Notes: generated from the letters alone by a model not told the origin. A DNA stretch of 64,000 nucleotides from Siccibacter colletis (GCF_000696575.1 NZ_JMSQ01000001.1:355431-419430), one strand, 5' to 3'. Counted from the stretch's first letter, positions 28,255 to 40,370 are shown. Made by a program: numbers and translations.

Positions 28255-29502
28255 ATGACTACGCAATCTGATAAGGGCGGCTTGTGGCAGCGCCTGGCGC
28301 ACGGCAGCCTGGTAAAGCAGATCCTGGTGGGGCTGGTACTGGGTATTGTGCTGGCCTGGCTGTCAAAACCTGCCGCTGAAGCGGTCGGTCTGCTGGGAAC
28401 GCTGTTCGTTGGTGCCCTGAAAGCCGTTGCGCCAGTGCTGGTGCTGATGCTGGTGCTGGCGTCCATCGCTAATCACCAGCGCGGCCAGAAGACCAGCATC
28501 CGCCCTATCCTGGTGCTCTATCTGCTGGGCACCTTCTCCGCCGCGCTGACTGCGGTGCTGTTCAGCTTCCTGTTCCCTTCCACGTTGCAACTGGTTACCG
28601 GTGCGACAGAAATCACCCCGCCGACAGGGATCGTGCAGGTGCTGCGCGACCTGCTGCTTAGCATGGTTGCCAACCCGGTGGATGCGATTCTGAAAGGTAA
28701 CTACATTGGTATTCTGGTGTGGGCTATCGGTCTGGGCTTCGCGCTGCGTCATGCAAACGATACCACTAAAAATCTGATCACCGACATGTCAGACGCCGTG
28801 ACTTTTATGGTGAAGCTGGTGATTCGCTTTGCGCCGATCGGTATCTTTGGCCTGGTGGCGTCCACGCTCGCCACCACCGGGTTCAGTACACTGTGGGGCT
28901 ATGCCCAGCTGCTGGTGGTGCTGATTGGCTGCATGCTGCTGGTGGCGCTGGTGATTAACCCGCTACTGGTGTTCATCAAGATCCGCCGTAACCCCTATCC
29001 GCTGGTCTTCACCTGCCTACGTGAAAGCGGCGTTACCGCCTTCTTCACCCGTAGCTCCGCCGCGAATATCCCGGTCAACATGGCGCTGAGCGAGAAGCTG
29101 AACCTCAACCGCGATACCTATTCGGTCTCGATTCCACTGGGCGCGACCATTAATATGGCGGGTGCGGCCATCACCATTACGGTGCTGACGCTGGCGGCGG
29201 TGCATACGCTGGGTATTTCGGTGGATCTGCCGACCGCGCTGCTGCTCAGCGTGGTGGCGTCGCTGTGCGCCTGCGGTGCATCCGGCGTGGCGGGTGGTTC
29301 ACTGCTGCTGATCCCGCTGGCGTGCAACATGTTCGGCATCCCGAACGACATCGCCATGCAGGTGGTGGCGGTAGGCTTTATCATCGGCGTGCTGCAGGAC
29401 TCCTGCGAGACCGCGCTCAACTCCTCCACCGACGTACTGTTTACTGCGGCGGCGTGCCAGGCGGAAGATGCGCGTCTGGCCAGCAACGTGCTGCGTAACT
29501 AA
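28255..29502 (+). CDS. sstT: Serine/threonine:Na+ symporter
   Basis: 415 residues with the DAACS (dicarboxylate/amino acid:cation symporter) fold. The hairpin motif [15 protein letters not shown] and the [17 protein letters not shown] helix are present, and the C-terminal [22 protein letters not shown]...[15 protein letters not shown] binds substrate. It matches E. coli SstT end to end. It has its own promoter region of about 280 bp after alx. Confidence 0.97.
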   Translation: MTTQSDKGGLWQRLAHGSLVKQILVGLVLGIVLAWLSKPAAEAVGLLGTLFVGALKAVAPVLVLMLVLASIANHQRGQKTSIRPILVLYLLGTFSAALTAVLFSFLFPSTLQLVTGATEITPPTGIVQVLRDLLLSMVANPVDAILKGNYIGILVWAIGLGFALRHANDTTKNLITDMSDAVTFMVKLVIRFAPIGIFGLVASTLATTGFSTLWGYAQLLVVLIGCMLLVALVINPLLVFIKIRRNPYPLVFTCLRESGVTAFFTRSSAANIPVNMALSEKLNLNRDTYSVSIPLGATINMAGAAITITVLTLAAVHTLGISVDLPTALLLSVVASLCACGASGVAGGSLLLIPLACNMFGIPNDIAMQVVAVGFIIGVLQDSCETALNSSTDVLFTAAACQAEDARLASNVLRN

Positions 29503-29509
29503 CCTCTGC

Positions 29510-29534
29510 GGCTGGCGGCGCGTTGCCGTCAGCC
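29510..29534 (+). terminator. sstT terminator overlapping the ygjV end
   Basis: GGCTGGCGGC-GCGTT-GCCGTCAGCC followed by CTCTTTCT, 8 bp after sstT; its 3' arm covers the last ygjV codons. Confidence 0.6.
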
Positions 29535-30074
29535 CTCTTTCTCTGCCAGTGCCTTTTCAACCCGGAACGGGTCAATGCCCCGCTTCTGCATCCGCCAGAA
29601 ACGAATAATATTCACGCCGTTCATGATCAAAAAGCTGCCCTCAATCAGGGTACCTCCAATCGATCCCAGCCAGAAATTATGAATAACCCAGCAGACGGTT
29701 GAACACCACATGACGCAGCGGGTTGTCAGCCCGGTGGTACGGAACAGCGCCCAGGTACTGGCGATAGTACCGATAACCGGCAGCAGTTCGATGGGATGGT
29801 GAAGCTTCACCAGGCCCAGCGCCAGCGTCAGGATGATAAACAGCGCCATTACCCACAGATTGCGGGTGCGCAGAGAGATCAGGGTGCGCAACGCATTCAG
29901 CCCGGCGCTCATCCCGGCGGGCCAGGCTCCCATCAGAAAAAAGTGGCCGCCAATGGTCGCGCTGTAGAACGCCAGCTGCATTTTGAAGCGGCGTTCATCG
30001 CGGTTGATAAAGGTGGTAATGCCGATCAGAAAGGCGATGACCCCAACGCCCTGGGCAAGCCAATACGCGGTCAT
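29529..30074 (-). CDS. ygjV: YgjV-family inner-membrane protein
   Basis: 181 residues with about five hydrophobic segments (LAQGVGVIAFLIGITTFI, FFLMGAWPAGMSAGLNALRTLISL, LWVMALFIILTLALGLV). Matches the YgjV/imp family of unknown function (inner membrane protein, DUF-type). Convergent with sstT. Confidence 0.9.
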   Translation of the reverse strand: MTAYWLAQGVGVIAFLIGITTFINRDERRFKMQLAFYSATIGGHFFLMGAWPAGMSAGLNALRTLISLRTRNLWVMALFIILTLALGLVKLHHPIELLPVIGTIASTWALFRTTGLTTRCVMWCSTVCWVIHNFWLGSIGGTLIEGSFLIMNGVNIIRFWRMQKRGIDPFRVEKALAEKEG

Positions 30075-30096
30075 GAAAGATCCTTGTCAGAAAAAG

Positions 30097-30127
30097 AAAC
30101 GGCGCTTCAAATAATGAAACGCCGTTT
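30097..30127 (-). terminator. Terminator of the uxaCA operon
   Basis: AAACGGCG-(CTTCAAATAATGAA)-CGCCGTTTT stem-loop; on the minus strand it is followed by CTTTTT. It lies 24 bp after uxaA. Confidence 0.75.
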
Positions 30128-30150
30128 TATCTTAGCAGAGCGGAGACGCG

Positions 30151-31638
30151 CTACAAAGTGACACCGCTTTTGAAGATGGCCAGTTCGCGAAAGTCATTCT
30201 TCTCGTTGCAGGTGAGCTTGCCGCTGGCGATATCGGCAATGACATCCACAAACTGCTCCAGCAGCTGCGGCATGGCGGTACCGTGCAGCAGCTGGCCGGC
30301 GTCAAAGTCGATCCAGTGCGGTTTTTTTGCTGCCAGCTCGCTGTTGGTAGCGATCTTCACCGTCGGCACAAAACCACCGTAAGGCGTGCCGCGCCCGGTG
30401 CTGAACAGCACCATATGACAGCCTGCCCCAGCCAGCGCGCTGGTAGCGACCGCATCGTTGCCCGGTGCGCTCAGCAGGTTCAGACCGTGGGTTTTCAGCC
30501 GCTCGCCGTAGCGCAGCACGTCCACCACCTGACTGGCACCGGCTTTCTGGGTGCAGCCGAGGGATTTCTCCTCCAGGGTGGTGATGCCCCCCGCTTTGTT
30601 GCCCGGCGATGGGTTCTCGTAGATCGGCTGATTGTGGGCGATAAAGTACTGTTTGAAGTCGTTGACCATGGTGACGGTTTTTTCAAACGTGGCTTCGTCG
30701 CGGCAGTGGCTCATCAGGATCTGCTCGGCACCAAACATCTCCGGCACTTCGGTCAGCACCGTGGTGCCGCCGTTACCGATGACGTAATCCGAGAAGCGCC
30801 CCAGCATCGGGTTGGCGGTAATGCCGGACAGCCCGTCCGATCCGCCGCACTCAAGACCAAACTTCAGCTCGCTGAGCTTGCCCGGCTGACGCTCGTCGTG
30901 ACGCATCACGGCATACAGCTCGCGCAGATGCTCAAGCCCGGCCTCCACTTCGTCATCCTGATGCTGACAGGTCATGAAATGTACTCGCGCCGGGTCGAAA
31001 TCCCCCAGCGTTTCACGGAAGGCGTCTACCTGATTGTTTTCACAGCCCAGGCCGATCACCAGCACCGCGCCCGCATTCGGGTGACGCACCATATTTTGCA
31101 GCATGGTGCGGGTATTGATGTGGTCATCGCCAAGCTGGGAACAGCCGTAGGTGTGACTGAACAGGAACACGCCGTCGGTGCCTTCGGCATCGTTGCTCTC
31201 TTTCAGAAAGCGCGTCTGGATCTGACGCGCGATGCCGTTGACGCAGCCGACGGTGGGCAGGATCCACAGCTCATTGCGGATCCCCACCTCGCCGTTGGCG
31301 CGGCGGTAGATCTCCACATCGCGATCCGTTGACTGACGATCCAGCAGCGGGTGATCCGGTTGATAGCTGTACTCATCCAGATCGCTGAGGTTGGTACGCG
31401 TATTGTGGGAGTGAATATGTTCCCCCGGCGCGATATCCGCCAGCGCATGGCCGATTGGCAAGCCATATTTGATGACGTTAGCGCCCTGCGCAATGCCGAC
31501 CAGCGCAAACTTGTGCCCGCGCGCCACATCCTGACGCAGCGTCACATCCAGCCCGTCCTGGGAAATCACCGTCCCTTGCGGCAGATCGACCAGCGCGACC
31601 GCGACGTTATCCAGCGAATGGATCCTGATGTATTGCAT
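30151..31638 (-). CDS. uxaA: Altronate dehydratase
   Basis: 495 residues. The N-terminal SAF domain (YIRIHSLDNVAVALVDLPQGTVI) is followed by the UxaA catalytic domain with GYERANGEVGIRN-like YRRANGEVGIRNELWILPTVGCVNGIA, Cys-rich GLGCENNQ and LECGGSDGLSGITANP. It needs Fe2+ and dehydrates D-altronate to 2-keto-3-deoxygluconate, the galacturonate branch. It is 20 bp downstream of uxaC in one operon, probably ExuR-repressed. Confidence 0.97.
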   Translation of the reverse strand: MQYIRIHSLDNVAVALVDLPQGTVISQDGLDVTLRQDVARGHKFALVGIAQGANVIKYGLPIGHALADIAPGEHIHSHNTRTNLSDLDEYSYQPDHPLLDRQSTDRDVEIYRRANGEVGIRNELWILPTVGCVNGIARQIQTRFLKESNDAEGTDGVFLFSHTYGCSQLGDDHINTRTMLQNMVRHPNAGAVLVIGLGCENNQVDAFRETLGDFDPARVHFMTCQHQDDEVEAGLEHLRELYAVMRHDERQPGKLSELKFGLECGGSDGLSGITANPMLGRFSDYVIGNGGTTVLTEVPEMFGAEQILMSHCRDEATFEKTVTMVNDFKQYFIAHNQPIYENPSPGNKAGGITTLEEKSLGCTQKAGASQVVDVLRYGERLKTHGLNLLSAPGNDAVATSALAGAGCHMVLFSTGRGTPYGGFVPTVKIATNSELAAKKPHWIDFDAGQLLHGTAMPQLLEQFVDVIADIASGKLTCNEKNDFRELAIFKSGVTL

Positions 31639-31658
31639 ATCAACCTCAAACAGCCAGA

Positions 31659-33563
<1,905 letters not shown>

Positions 33564-34865
33564 ATGCGAAAGATTAAAGGGTTACGTTGGTACATGATCG
33601 CACTGGTGACGCTGGGCACCGTGCTCGGTTACCTGACGCGTAACACCGTGGCGGCGGCGGCCCCGACGCTGATGGAAGAGCTGCACATTTCAACCCAGCA
33701 ATACTCCTATATCATTGCTGCCTATTCGGCAGCCTACACCATCATGCAGCCGGTAGCAGGCTACGTGCTGGATATCCTCGGCACCAAAATCGGCTATGCA
33801 TTCTTTGCTATCACCTGGGCGGTCTTCTGCGGTGCGACAGCGCTGGCGGGAAGCTGGGGCGGGCTGGCACTGGCGCGCGGGGCGGTAGGTGCAGCGGAAG
33901 CCGCGATGATCCCGGCTGGCCTGAAGGCCAGCTCCGAATGGTTCCCGGCTAAAGAGCGTTCCATTGCGGTCGGCTATTTCAACGTGGGTTCATCGATTGG
34001 TGCCATGATTGCGCCGCCGCTGGTGGTCTGGGCGATCGTGATGCACAGCTGGGAGCTGGCGTTCATTATCTCCGGCGTGTTGAGCTTCGCCTGGGCGATG
34101 GCGTGGCTGTTCCTGTATAAGCATCCGCGCGATCAGAAAAAACTCACTGACGAAGAACGTGAGTACATTATTGGTGGTCAGGAAGCCCATCACCAGACCA
34201 ATAACGCGAAGAAAATGTCGCCGTGGCAGATCGTGCGTACCCGCCAGTTCTGGGGCATTGCCCTGCCGCGTTTCCTCGCCGAACCGGCGTGGGGTACGTT
34301 CAACGCGTGGATCCCACTGTTCATGTTTAAGGTTTATGGCTTTAACCTGAAAGAGATTGCGATGTTTGCCTGGATGCCGATGCTGTTTGCCGACCTCGGC
34401 TGCATCGTCGGTGGTTATCTGCCGCCGCTGTTCCAGCGCTGGTTTGGGGTTAACCTCATCGTCTCGCGTAAGATGGTGGTGACAATGGGCGCGCTGCTGA
34501 TGATCGGCCCGGGTATGATTGGCCTGTTCACCAGCCCGTACGTGGCGATTGGCCTGCTGTGCATCGGCGGTTTTGCCCATCAGTCGCTCTCCGGTGCGCT
34601 GATTACCCTCTCTTCCGATGTGTTTGGCCGTAACGAAGTTGCCACCGCGAATGGCTTGACCGGTATGGCTGCATGGACGGCGAGTACGATGTTCGCGCTG
34701 GTCGTCGGTGCGCTGGCGGACACTATCGGCTTCAGCCCGCTGTTTGCGGTGCTGGCAGTATTCGACGTCATGGGCGCTATTGTCATCTGGACCGTGTTGC
34801 AGAATAAACCGGCCAGCGAGCTGAAGGACCAGACGCTCACGGGTAAGCCCGCGACGCAACCCTGA
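33564..34865 (+). CDS. exuT: Hexuronate transporter ExuT
   Basis: 433-residue MFS protein of the anion:cation symporter family. Twelve hydrophobic segments; family motifs YIIAAYSAAYTIMQPVAGYVLDILGTKIGYAFF and GAAEAAMIPAGLKASSEWFPAKERSIAVGYFN. It imports galacturonate and glucuronate for the uxaCA pathway. A terminator follows at 34879, before exuR. Confidence 0.97.
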   Translation: MRKIKGLRWYMIALVTLGTVLGYLTRNTVAAAAPTLMEELHISTQQYSYIIAAYSAAYTIMQPVAGYVLDILGTKIGYAFFAITWAVFCGATALAGSWGGLALARGAVGAAEAAMIPAGLKASSEWFPAKERSIAVGYFNVGSSIGAMIAPPLVVWAIVMHSWELAFIISGVLSFAWAMAWLFLYKHPRDQKKLTDEEREYIIGGQEAHHQTNNAKKMSPWQIVRTRQFWGIALPRFLAEPAWGTFNAWIPLFMFKVYGFNLKEIAMFAWMPMLFADLGCIVGGYLPPLFQRWFGVNLIVSRKMVVTMGALLMIGPGMIGLFTSPYVAIGLLCIGGFAHQSLSGALITLSSDVFGRNEVATANGLTGMAAWTASTMFALVVGALADTIGFSPLFAVLAVFDVMGAIVIWTVLQNKPASELKDQTLTGKPATQP

Positions 34866-34878
34866 CGCGAAACCACCT

Positions 34879-34905
34879 AAAAAAGCCGCCTGAGGGCGGC
34901 TTTTT
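34879..34905 (+). terminator. exuT terminator
   Basis: AAAAAAGCCGCC-TGA-GGGCGGCTTTTT, a classic intrinsic terminator 13 bp after exuT. Confidence 0.93.
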
Positions 34906-34981
34906 CATGGGCGGCGGTGGAGCGATTTGCGCAAAAGTGGTATAACAAATTCAGTTTTCCTGCCCTGTCCGGAGCCGCGCT

Positions 34982-35758
34982 ATGGAAATAGCTGAACCAC
35001 GTCGCCTTTATCAGCAATTGGCCGCTGAACTTAAACGCCGCATTGAAGATGGCGTTTATCGCGTGGGAGAAAAACTCCCCGCTGAACGCTATATCGCTGA
35101 TGAGAAAAACGTGAGCCGCACGGTGGTGCGCGAAGCCATCATCATGCTTGAGGTTGAAGGCTACGTTGAAGTCCGCAAAGGCTCCGGTATTCATGTTATT
35201 TCCAACCAGGCGAAGCATCACGCGTTGCCGGATGAAAATCTGGAGTTCGCCAGCTACGGTCCTTTTGAGCTGTTGCAGGCGCGTCAGCTTATCGAAAGCA
35301 ACATCGCCGAGTTTGCCGCCACCCAGGTGACCAAACAGGACATCATTAAGCTGATGGAAATTCAGGAAAAGGCGCGTCAGGAGAAGTGTTTCCGCGATTC
35401 CGAGTGGGATTTACAGTTTCACGTTCAGGTTGCGCTCGCCACACAGAACACCGCGTTGGCGGCAATCGTAGAGAAAATGTGGACCCAGCGCGTTCATAAT
35501 CCTTACTGGAAGAAGCTGCACGAGCACATTGACCTGCGCACCGTCGACAACTGGTGCGATGACCATGACCAGATTCTGAAAGCGCTGATTCGCAAAGATC
35601 CGCACGGTGCAAAAGTCGCGATGTGGCAGCATCTTGAGAACACCAAACTGATGCTGTTTAACGAAACCAGCGATGATTTTGAATTTAATGCCGACCGTTA
35701 CTTGTTTTCCGAAAATCCCGTTGTTCACCTCGATACCACCTCAAATACGCTAAAATAG
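34982..35758 (+). CDS. exuR: GntR-family repressor ExuR
   Basis: 258 residues. The N-terminal GntR winged helix ([66 protein letters not shown]) is followed by an FCD ligand domain with conserved His/Asp residues. It represses exuT and uxaCA and responds to hexuronates. Confidence 0.96.
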   Translation: MEIAEPRRLYQQLAAELKRRIEDGVYRVGEKLPAERYIADEKNVSRTVVREAIIMLEVEGYVEVRKGSGIHVISNQAKHHALPDENLEFASYGPFELLQARQLIESNIAEFAATQVTKQDIIKLMEIQEKARQEKCFRDSEWDLQFHVQVALATQNTALAAIVEKMWTQRVHNPYWKKLHEHIDLRTVDNWCDDHDQILKALIRKDPHGAKVAMWQHLENTKLMLFNETSDDFEFNADRYLFSENPVVHLDTTSNTLK

Positions 35759-36077
35759 CGTCTTTACTGGGACGAGGGTCAGCAAACCATATGTAGTGTC
35801 AGCGTTTGTAAATACCCTCGTATGCCAGCTTGTGACCCGGCAAAATCATCTGCGGCAAAGCATAAATATTGTGTCGTACACATCCGTGCTTTGTTACAAT
35901 TAGATGCATTTTCACGTAATCAAGTAAGCACTTGCTCACGTATCTCATGCACAAGGAAACAGTGCGCGCATCTCACTACAAGGCAGCCCGTTTCGACCAT
36001 AATCAACAACGAAAAACGTCGTGACGCTGTCCTTCTTTCGTAACCAGCGGCTTAAACCGATGTGCCAGGACGACTGA
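35759..36077. other. Intergenic region upstream of yqjA
   Basis: 319 bp without a supported gene. AT-rich stretches around 35860-35930 (TTGTTACAATTAGATGC) may hold the yqjA promoter. E. coli yqjA-mzrA is Cpx-activated, but no convincing CpxR pair (GTAAA-N5-GTAAA) was found; GTAAATACCC at 35809 is only a half-site. Confidence 0.4.
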
Positions 36078-36740
36078 ATGGAACTTTTGACTCAACTACT
36101 GAACGCCCTCTGGAGCCAGGATTACGAGACGCTCGCCAACCCGTCGATGGTTGGCATGCTCTACTTCGTATTGTTCATGATTCTGTTTCTTGAAAATGGT
36201 CTGTTGCCGGCGGCGTTTCTGCCGGGAGACAGCCTGCTGGTGCTGGTCGGCGTGCTTATTGCCAAAGGCGCAATGGGATTCCCGCAAACCATTTTGTTGC
36301 TGACCGCCGCCGCGAGCCTGGGATGCTGGCTAAGCTATATTCAGGGACGATGGCTCGGTAATACGCGTATCGTGCAGAACTGGCTCTCGCATCTGCCGGC
36401 GCATTACCACCAGCGCGCCCATCATCTGTTTCATAAACACGGGCTTTCGGCGCTGCTGATTGCACGCTTTATTGCATTTGTTCGCACCCTGCTGCCGACC
36501 ATTGCCGGGCTGTCTGGCCTGAGCAGCGCGCGCTTCCAGTTCTTTAACTGGATGAGCGGCCTGCTGTGGGTGCTGATCCTTACCACGCTGGGTTATTTAC
36601 TGGGCAAGACGCCGGTGTTCCTCAAATATGAAGACGCCCTGATGTCCTGCCTGATGCTGTTACCGGTGGTTCTGCTGGTGTTTGGCCTGATTGGCTCACT
36701 GGTGGTGCTGTGGAAAAAGAAATACGGTAACCGAAGCTAA
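36078..36740 (+). CDS. yqjA: DedA-family membrane protein YqjA
   Basis: 220 residues. DedA/SNARE-associated domain with [39 protein letters not shown] and the re-entrant loop motif [22 protein letters not shown]. It acts in the inner membrane in alkaline tolerance and probably lipid flipping. It is followed 11 bp later by mzrA, as in E. coli. Confidence 0.95.
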   Translation: MELLTQLLNALWSQDYETLANPSMVGMLYFVLFMILFLENGLLPAAFLPGDSLLVLVGVLIAKGAMGFPQTILLLTAAASLGCWLSYIQGRWLGNTRIVQNWLSHLPAHYHQRAHHLFHKHGLSALLIARFIAFVRTLLPTIAGLSGLSSARFQFFNWMSGLLWVLILTTLGYLLGKTPVFLKYEDALMSCLMLLPVVLLVFGLIGSLVVLWKKKYGNRS

Positions 36741-36751
36741 AAGGGATTGTG

Positions 36752-37129
36752 ATGAGAATTGCGCGTTCACGCCGTTCGATTATAGGATTTTCAGGCCTCG
36801 CGCTGGTGGCACTGCTGGCACTGGCCGGCTCCGTGCTGCAAAATCATGAAAGCACGCTGGCGATCCGCGCCTCCAGCCATGGCGTCAGTGTGCCGGACGG
36901 TTTCTCCGTGCTGCATCATCTTGATGCCAACGGCATTATGATAAAAAGCATTACCCCGCAGGACGATAAGCTGTTAATTAAGTTTGACTCCAGCGCCGAG
37001 CGCGACGCCGCTCGCCGCGTGCTTTACCGCACGCTACCGCAGGGATTCATCATCGCTCAGGAAGAGGAAAAATCTCCGGCCACGCTCTGGCTGCAACGCC
37101 TGCGCGGCGAAGGCCACCGCCTCGGGTAG
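36752..37129 (+). CDS. mzrA: EnvZ/OmpR modulator MzrA
   Basis: 125 residues from ATG 36752, with AGGGA 6 bp upstream; a GTG directly before it (36749) is an alternative. One N-terminal membrane helix ([18 protein letters not shown]) is followed by a periplasmic domain ([47 protein letters not shown]). In E. coli it links the Cpx and EnvZ/OmpR systems by contacting EnvZ. Less conserved than yqjA but clearly alignable. Confidence 0.92.
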   Translation: MRIARSRRSIIGFSGLALVALLALAGSVLQNHESTLAIRASSHGVSVPDGFSVLHHLDANGIMIKSITPQDDKLLIKFDSSAERDAARRVLYRTLPQGFIIAQEEEKSPATLWLQRLRGEGHRLG

Positions 37130-37287
37130 TCTCCAGGATTCCTAATCTTTTCACCCACTTTGGGGTTTGCGCGAATACTTACTATCATTGTGTAAGCGCA
37201 CCCTGAAACCGCATCTGCGCTACAGACACGCTGGAACACAACGGTGACGTCCCGTGGCGTATCGTTTAACAATGGAAGGTTTCTCTT

Positions 37288-37656
37288 ATGAAATACAGCA
37301 CCGCACTGGCTTTAGCCCTTTTATCTCTGTCTACCGCTTCTCAGGCCGCTTCACTCTGCCAGCAGAAAGAGCAAGAAATTAAGCGTGAGATCGGTTATGC
37401 CGAAAAGCATGACAACCAGAACCGGATAAACGGACTAAACAAAGCGCTGAGCGAACTGCGGGCTAACTGCAGCGACGCAAAGCTGCATGCTGATCATCAG
37501 GAGAAAATCGCGCGTCAAAAAGCTGAAATCAGCGAGCGCGAGGGCGAACTGGCTGAAGCGAAACAGAAAGGCGATGCGGACAAAATTGCCAAGCGTGAAC
37601 ACAATCTTAACGAGGCGCGTGCCGAGCTGAAGGAGCTGGAAGCACGCGACTACTAA
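37288..37656 (+). CDS. yqjC: Periplasmic DUF1090 protein YqjC
   Basis: 122 residues. Signal peptide MKYSTALALALLSLSTASQAA, then a Cys pair (C24 and C56, LCQQKEQEI and ANCSDAK) and a long charged helix region rich in Lys/Glu. DUF1090 family, role unknown. First of the yqjC-D-E-K cluster, probably a stationary/stress operon. Confidence 0.93.
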   Translation: MKYSTALALALLSLSTASQAASLCQQKEQEIKREIGYAEKHDNQNRINGLNKALSELRANCSDAKLHADHQEKIARQKAEISEREGELAEAKQKGDADKIAKREHNLNEARAELKELEARDY

Positions 37657-37692
37657 GACTATGGAAACCTTTACTCACCTGGAGAGAGAATT

Positions 37693-37995
37693 ATGTCAAA
37701 AGATAACACCGATCACCTGCGCGCTGAGTTGAAATCCCTGGCAGACACGCTTGAAGAGGTGCTGAGTTCTTCTGGCGATAAATCGAAAGAAGAGTTAACC
37801 AAACTTCGCAGCAAAGCCGAGCGCGCGCTGAAAGAGAGCCGCTACCGTCTGACTGAAACCGGCGACGTTATCGCGCGTCAGACTCGCGAAGCGGCAAGCC
37901 GCGCGGATGAGTACGTGAAAGAAAATCCGTGGACCGGCGTAGGTATTGGTGCGGCAGTGGGTGTCGTGCTGGGCGTTCTGCTGACGCGTCGCTGA
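37693..37995 (+). CDS. yqjD: Membrane-anchored ribosome-binding protein YqjD
   Basis: 100 residues of the ElaB/YqjD/YgaM (DUF883) family: a long amphipathic helix, the conserved YVKENPWTGVGIGAAVGVVLGVLLTRR C-terminal membrane segment ending in the RR pair. In E. coli it binds stationary-phase ribosomes and tethers them to the membrane. Preceded by GGAGAGAGA. Confidence 0.95.
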   Translation: MSKDNTDHLRAELKSLADTLEEVLSSSGDKSKEELTKLRSKAERALKESRYRLTETGDVIARQTREAASRADEYVKENPWTGVGIGAAVGVVLGVLLTRR

Positions 37996-37996
37996 T

Positions 37997-38395
37997 ATGG
38001 CAGAGTCGCGCCAACCTCAAGGGCCGGGTAAAAGCGTTCTCGGCATCGGACAGCGTATCATCACCATTATCGTTGATATGGTGGAGACCCGCGTCAAGCT
38101 GGCGGTGGTTGAGCTGGAAGAAGAGAAAGCAAATCTGTTCCAGCTCCTGCTGATGCTTGGCCTGACTATGCTCTTTGCCGCGTTCGGGCTGATGAGCCTG
38201 ATGGTGCTGATCATCTGGGCTATCGATCCGCAATATCGCCTGAATGCCATGATCGCCACTACGGCAGTGCTGCTGATTCTGGCATTGATTGGCGGCATAT
38301 GGACGCTGGTACGGGCGCGGCGTTCAACGCTGCTGCGTCACACCCGCCGCGAGCTGGCTAACGACAAGCAGCTGCTGGAGGATGAAGATCGATGA
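37997..38395 (+). CDS. yqjE: Inner-membrane protein YqjE
   Basis: 132 residues of the Phage_holin_3_6/YqjE family with two hydrophobic segments (LLLMLGLTMLFAAFGLMSLMVLIIWAI and AMIATTAVLLILALIGGIWTLV). It starts 1 bp after the yqjD stop and overlaps yqjK by 4 bp. Role unknown. Confidence 0.93.
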   Translation: MAESRQPQGPGKSVLGIGQRIITIIVDMVETRVKLAVVELEEEKANLFQLLLMLGLTMLFAAFGLMSLMVLIIWAIDPQYRLNAMIATTAVLLILALIGGIWTLVRARRSTLLRHTRRELANDKQLLEDEDR

Positions 38396-38688
38396 GTGAT
38401 AAGCATGAGCGTGAACGACGCAAAGCATGGCTGTTAAGCAATATTCAACAGCAGCGTCTGGATCTGTCCGCGTCGCGTCGTGACTGGCTTGACGCCACCG
38501 GGGCTTACGATCGCGGCTGGAATACCCTGCTCAGTCTTCGCTCATGGGCAGTGGTAGGTAGCAGCGTGATGGCCCTCTGGTCCGTGCGGCATCCTAACTT
38601 CCTGCTGCGCTGGGCTAAACGGGGCTTCGGCGCCTGGAGTGCCTGGCGTCTGGTTCAGACCACGCTGCGTCAGCAGCAGCGGTATTAA
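38392..38688 (+). CDS. yqjK: YqjK-family protein
   Basis: 98 residues, basic N-terminal half (KHERERRKAWLLSNIQQQRLDLSASRRDWLDATGAYDRGWNTLLSLRSW) and a short hydrophobic patch. Starts with an ATGA overlap on yqjE. Function unknown. Followed by a terminator. Confidence 0.92.
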   Translation: MSDKHERERRKAWLLSNIQQQRLDLSASRRDWLDATGAYDRGWNTLLSLRSWAVVGSSVMALWSVRHPNFLLRWAKRGFGAWSAWRLVQTTLRQQQRY

Positions 38689-38698
38689 TCTCTCCCTC

Positions 38699-38728
38699 AA
38701 TGGCGCGTATTCCGCGCCATTCGTTTTT
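38699..38728 (+). terminator. Terminator of yqjCDEK
   Basis: AATGGCGCG-TATTC-CGCGCCATT followed by CGTTTTT, 10 bp after yqjK. Confidence 0.85.
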
Positions 38729-38920
38729 CTGCGCCTCTCCCTGCCGTTTTGCTTGCTCAAGATATTTGAAGAAGATTGACAGTTTTCCTTGCTAACAATC
38801 CCTGAGCGCCGCGTTTATTATCCTCTCCATCGACAGCAATACCGGGTAATAGCCCGATTTTGCAGTAATAACAATCACCTGGCATCAACAGCCATCGTTC
38901 AGGTTTTTTGGAGAGAGAAA

Positions 38921-39313
38921 ATGAAAAAATTAGAAAATGTGGGTGTGCTGGTAGCGCGTATCCTGATGCCGGTGCTGTTTATCGTCGCAGGCTGGGGCAA
39001 AATCACCGGTTACGCGGGTACGCAGCAATATATGGAAGCGATGGGCGTGCCCGGCTTTATGCTGCCGCTGGTGATTTTGCTTGAGTTCGGCGGCGGTCTG
39101 GCAATTCTGTTTGGTTTCCTGACCCGTACCACCGCGCTGATTACCGCTGTGTTTACGCTGCTGACCGCGTTCCTGTTCCACGGTAACTTCGCTGAAGGCG
39201 CGAACTCCATCATGTTCATGAAAAACTTCAGCATCGCCGGTGGTTTCCTGCTGCTGGCCCTGTTCGGACCGGGTGCATACAGCATCGACCGCGTACTGAA
39301 TAAAAACTGGTAA
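38921..39313 (+). CDS. yqjF: DoxX-family membrane protein YqjF
   Basis: 130 residues from ATG 38921 (MKKLENVGVLVARILMPVLFIVAGWGKITGYAG), preceded by GGAGAGAGA. Four hydrophobic segments; DoxX family. In E. coli yqjF is activated by YhaJ in response to nitroaromatic breakdown products. A longer in-frame start at 38789 has no ribosome site. Confidence 0.95.
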   Translation: MKKLENVGVLVARILMPVLFIVAGWGKITGYAGTQQYMEAMGVPGFMLPLVILLEFGGGLAILFGFLTRTTALITAVFTLLTAFLFHGNFAEGANSIMFMKNFSIAGGFLLLALFGPGAYSIDRVLNKNW

Positions 39314-39333
39314 GCCTTCTATACTGACTACAC

Positions 39334-39362
39334 CAAAGCGAGGAGATATCTCCTCGCTTTTG
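39334..39362 (+). terminator. Terminator between yqjF and yqjG
   Basis: Perfect hairpin AAAGCGAGGAGA/TCTCCTCGCTTT followed by TGC, 20 bp after yqjF; it leads straight into the yqjG ribosome site. Confidence 0.8.
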
Positions 39363-39383
39363 CTGCTGAAAAAGGAGAGAGCA

Positions 39384-40370
39384 ATGGGACAACTGATCGA
39401 TGGCGTCTGGCATGACACCTGGTATGACACCAAATCAACCGGTGGACGTTTCAAACGTTCAGAATCCGCGTTTCGTAACTGGCTGACCGCCGACGGTACG
39501 CCTGGCCCCTCCGGCAGCGGCGGTTTTGCAGCAGAGAAAGATCGCTATCACCTCTATGTATCGCTGGCCTGCCCGTGGGCGCACCGCACGCTGATCGTGC
39601 GCGCGTTAAAAGGGCTGGAGCACCTGATTTCTGTTTCGGTGGTTCACCCGCTGATGCTGGAGAACGGCTGGACCTTTGGGGACGATTTCCCTGCTGCCAC
39701 GGGCGACAGCCTGTACCAGCACGATTATATGTACCAGCTCTATCTCCATGCTGACCCGCACTACACCGGGCGCGTAACCGTTCCGGTGCTGTGGGATAAA
39801 AAGCAGCAGACCATCGTCAGCAACGAGTCGTCGGAAATTATCCGCATGCTCAACACCGCGTTTGACGGCCACGGTGCGCGTGCCGGGAACTACTACCCCG
39901 ATGACCTGCAAAGCGAGATCGATGAGCTGAACGGCTGGATCTACGACACCGTCAACAACGGCGTATACAAAGCGGGCTTTGCCACCAGCCAGGAAGCCTA
40001 TGATGAGGCCGTAACGAAGGTATTTGAGTCGCTGGCGCGTCTGGAACAGATCCTCGGCCAGCATCGCTACCTGACCGGCAACCAGCTCACCGAAGCAGAC
40101 ATTCGCCTGTGGACCACGCTGATCCGCTTCGATCAGGTGTATGTCACCCATTTCAAATGCGATCGTCAGCGCATCAGCGATTACCTGAATCTGTACGGGT
40201 TCCTGCGCGATATCTATCAGATGCCGGGCATCGCCGAAACGGTGGATTTCGCGCATATCCGCCACCACTATTTCTGCAGCCATAAAACCATCAACCCGAC
40301 CGGCATTATTTCGATTGGGCCGCTGCAGGATCTCAACGAGCCGCACGGGCGTGAGGAACGCTTCCGCTAA
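39384..40370 (+). CDS. yqjG: Glutathionyl-hydroquinone reductase
   Basis: 328 residues from ATG 39384 (MGQLIDGVWHD), with GGAGAG 6 bp upstream. Omega/Xi-class glutathione transferase: catalytic C63 in LACPWAHR, thioredoxin-like N-domain, and a helical C-domain with NQLTEADIRLWTTLIRFDQVY. It reduces glutathionyl-hydroquinones with glutathione. Confidence 0.96.
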   Translation: MGQLIDGVWHDTWYDTKSTGGRFKRSESAFRNWLTADGTPGPSGSGGFAAEKDRYHLYVSLACPWAHRTLIVRALKGLEHLISVSVVHPLMLENGWTFGDDFPAATGDSLYQHDYMYQLYLHADPHYTGRVTVPVLWDKKQQTIVSNESSEIIRMLNTAFDGHGARAGNYYPDDLQSEIDELNGWIYDTVNNGVYKAGFATSQEAYDEAVTKVFESLARLEQILGQHRYLTGNQLTEADIRLWTTLIRFDQVYVTHFKCDRQRISDYLNLYGFLRDIYQMPGIAETVDFAHIRHHYFCSHKTINPTGIISIGPLQDLNEPHGREERFR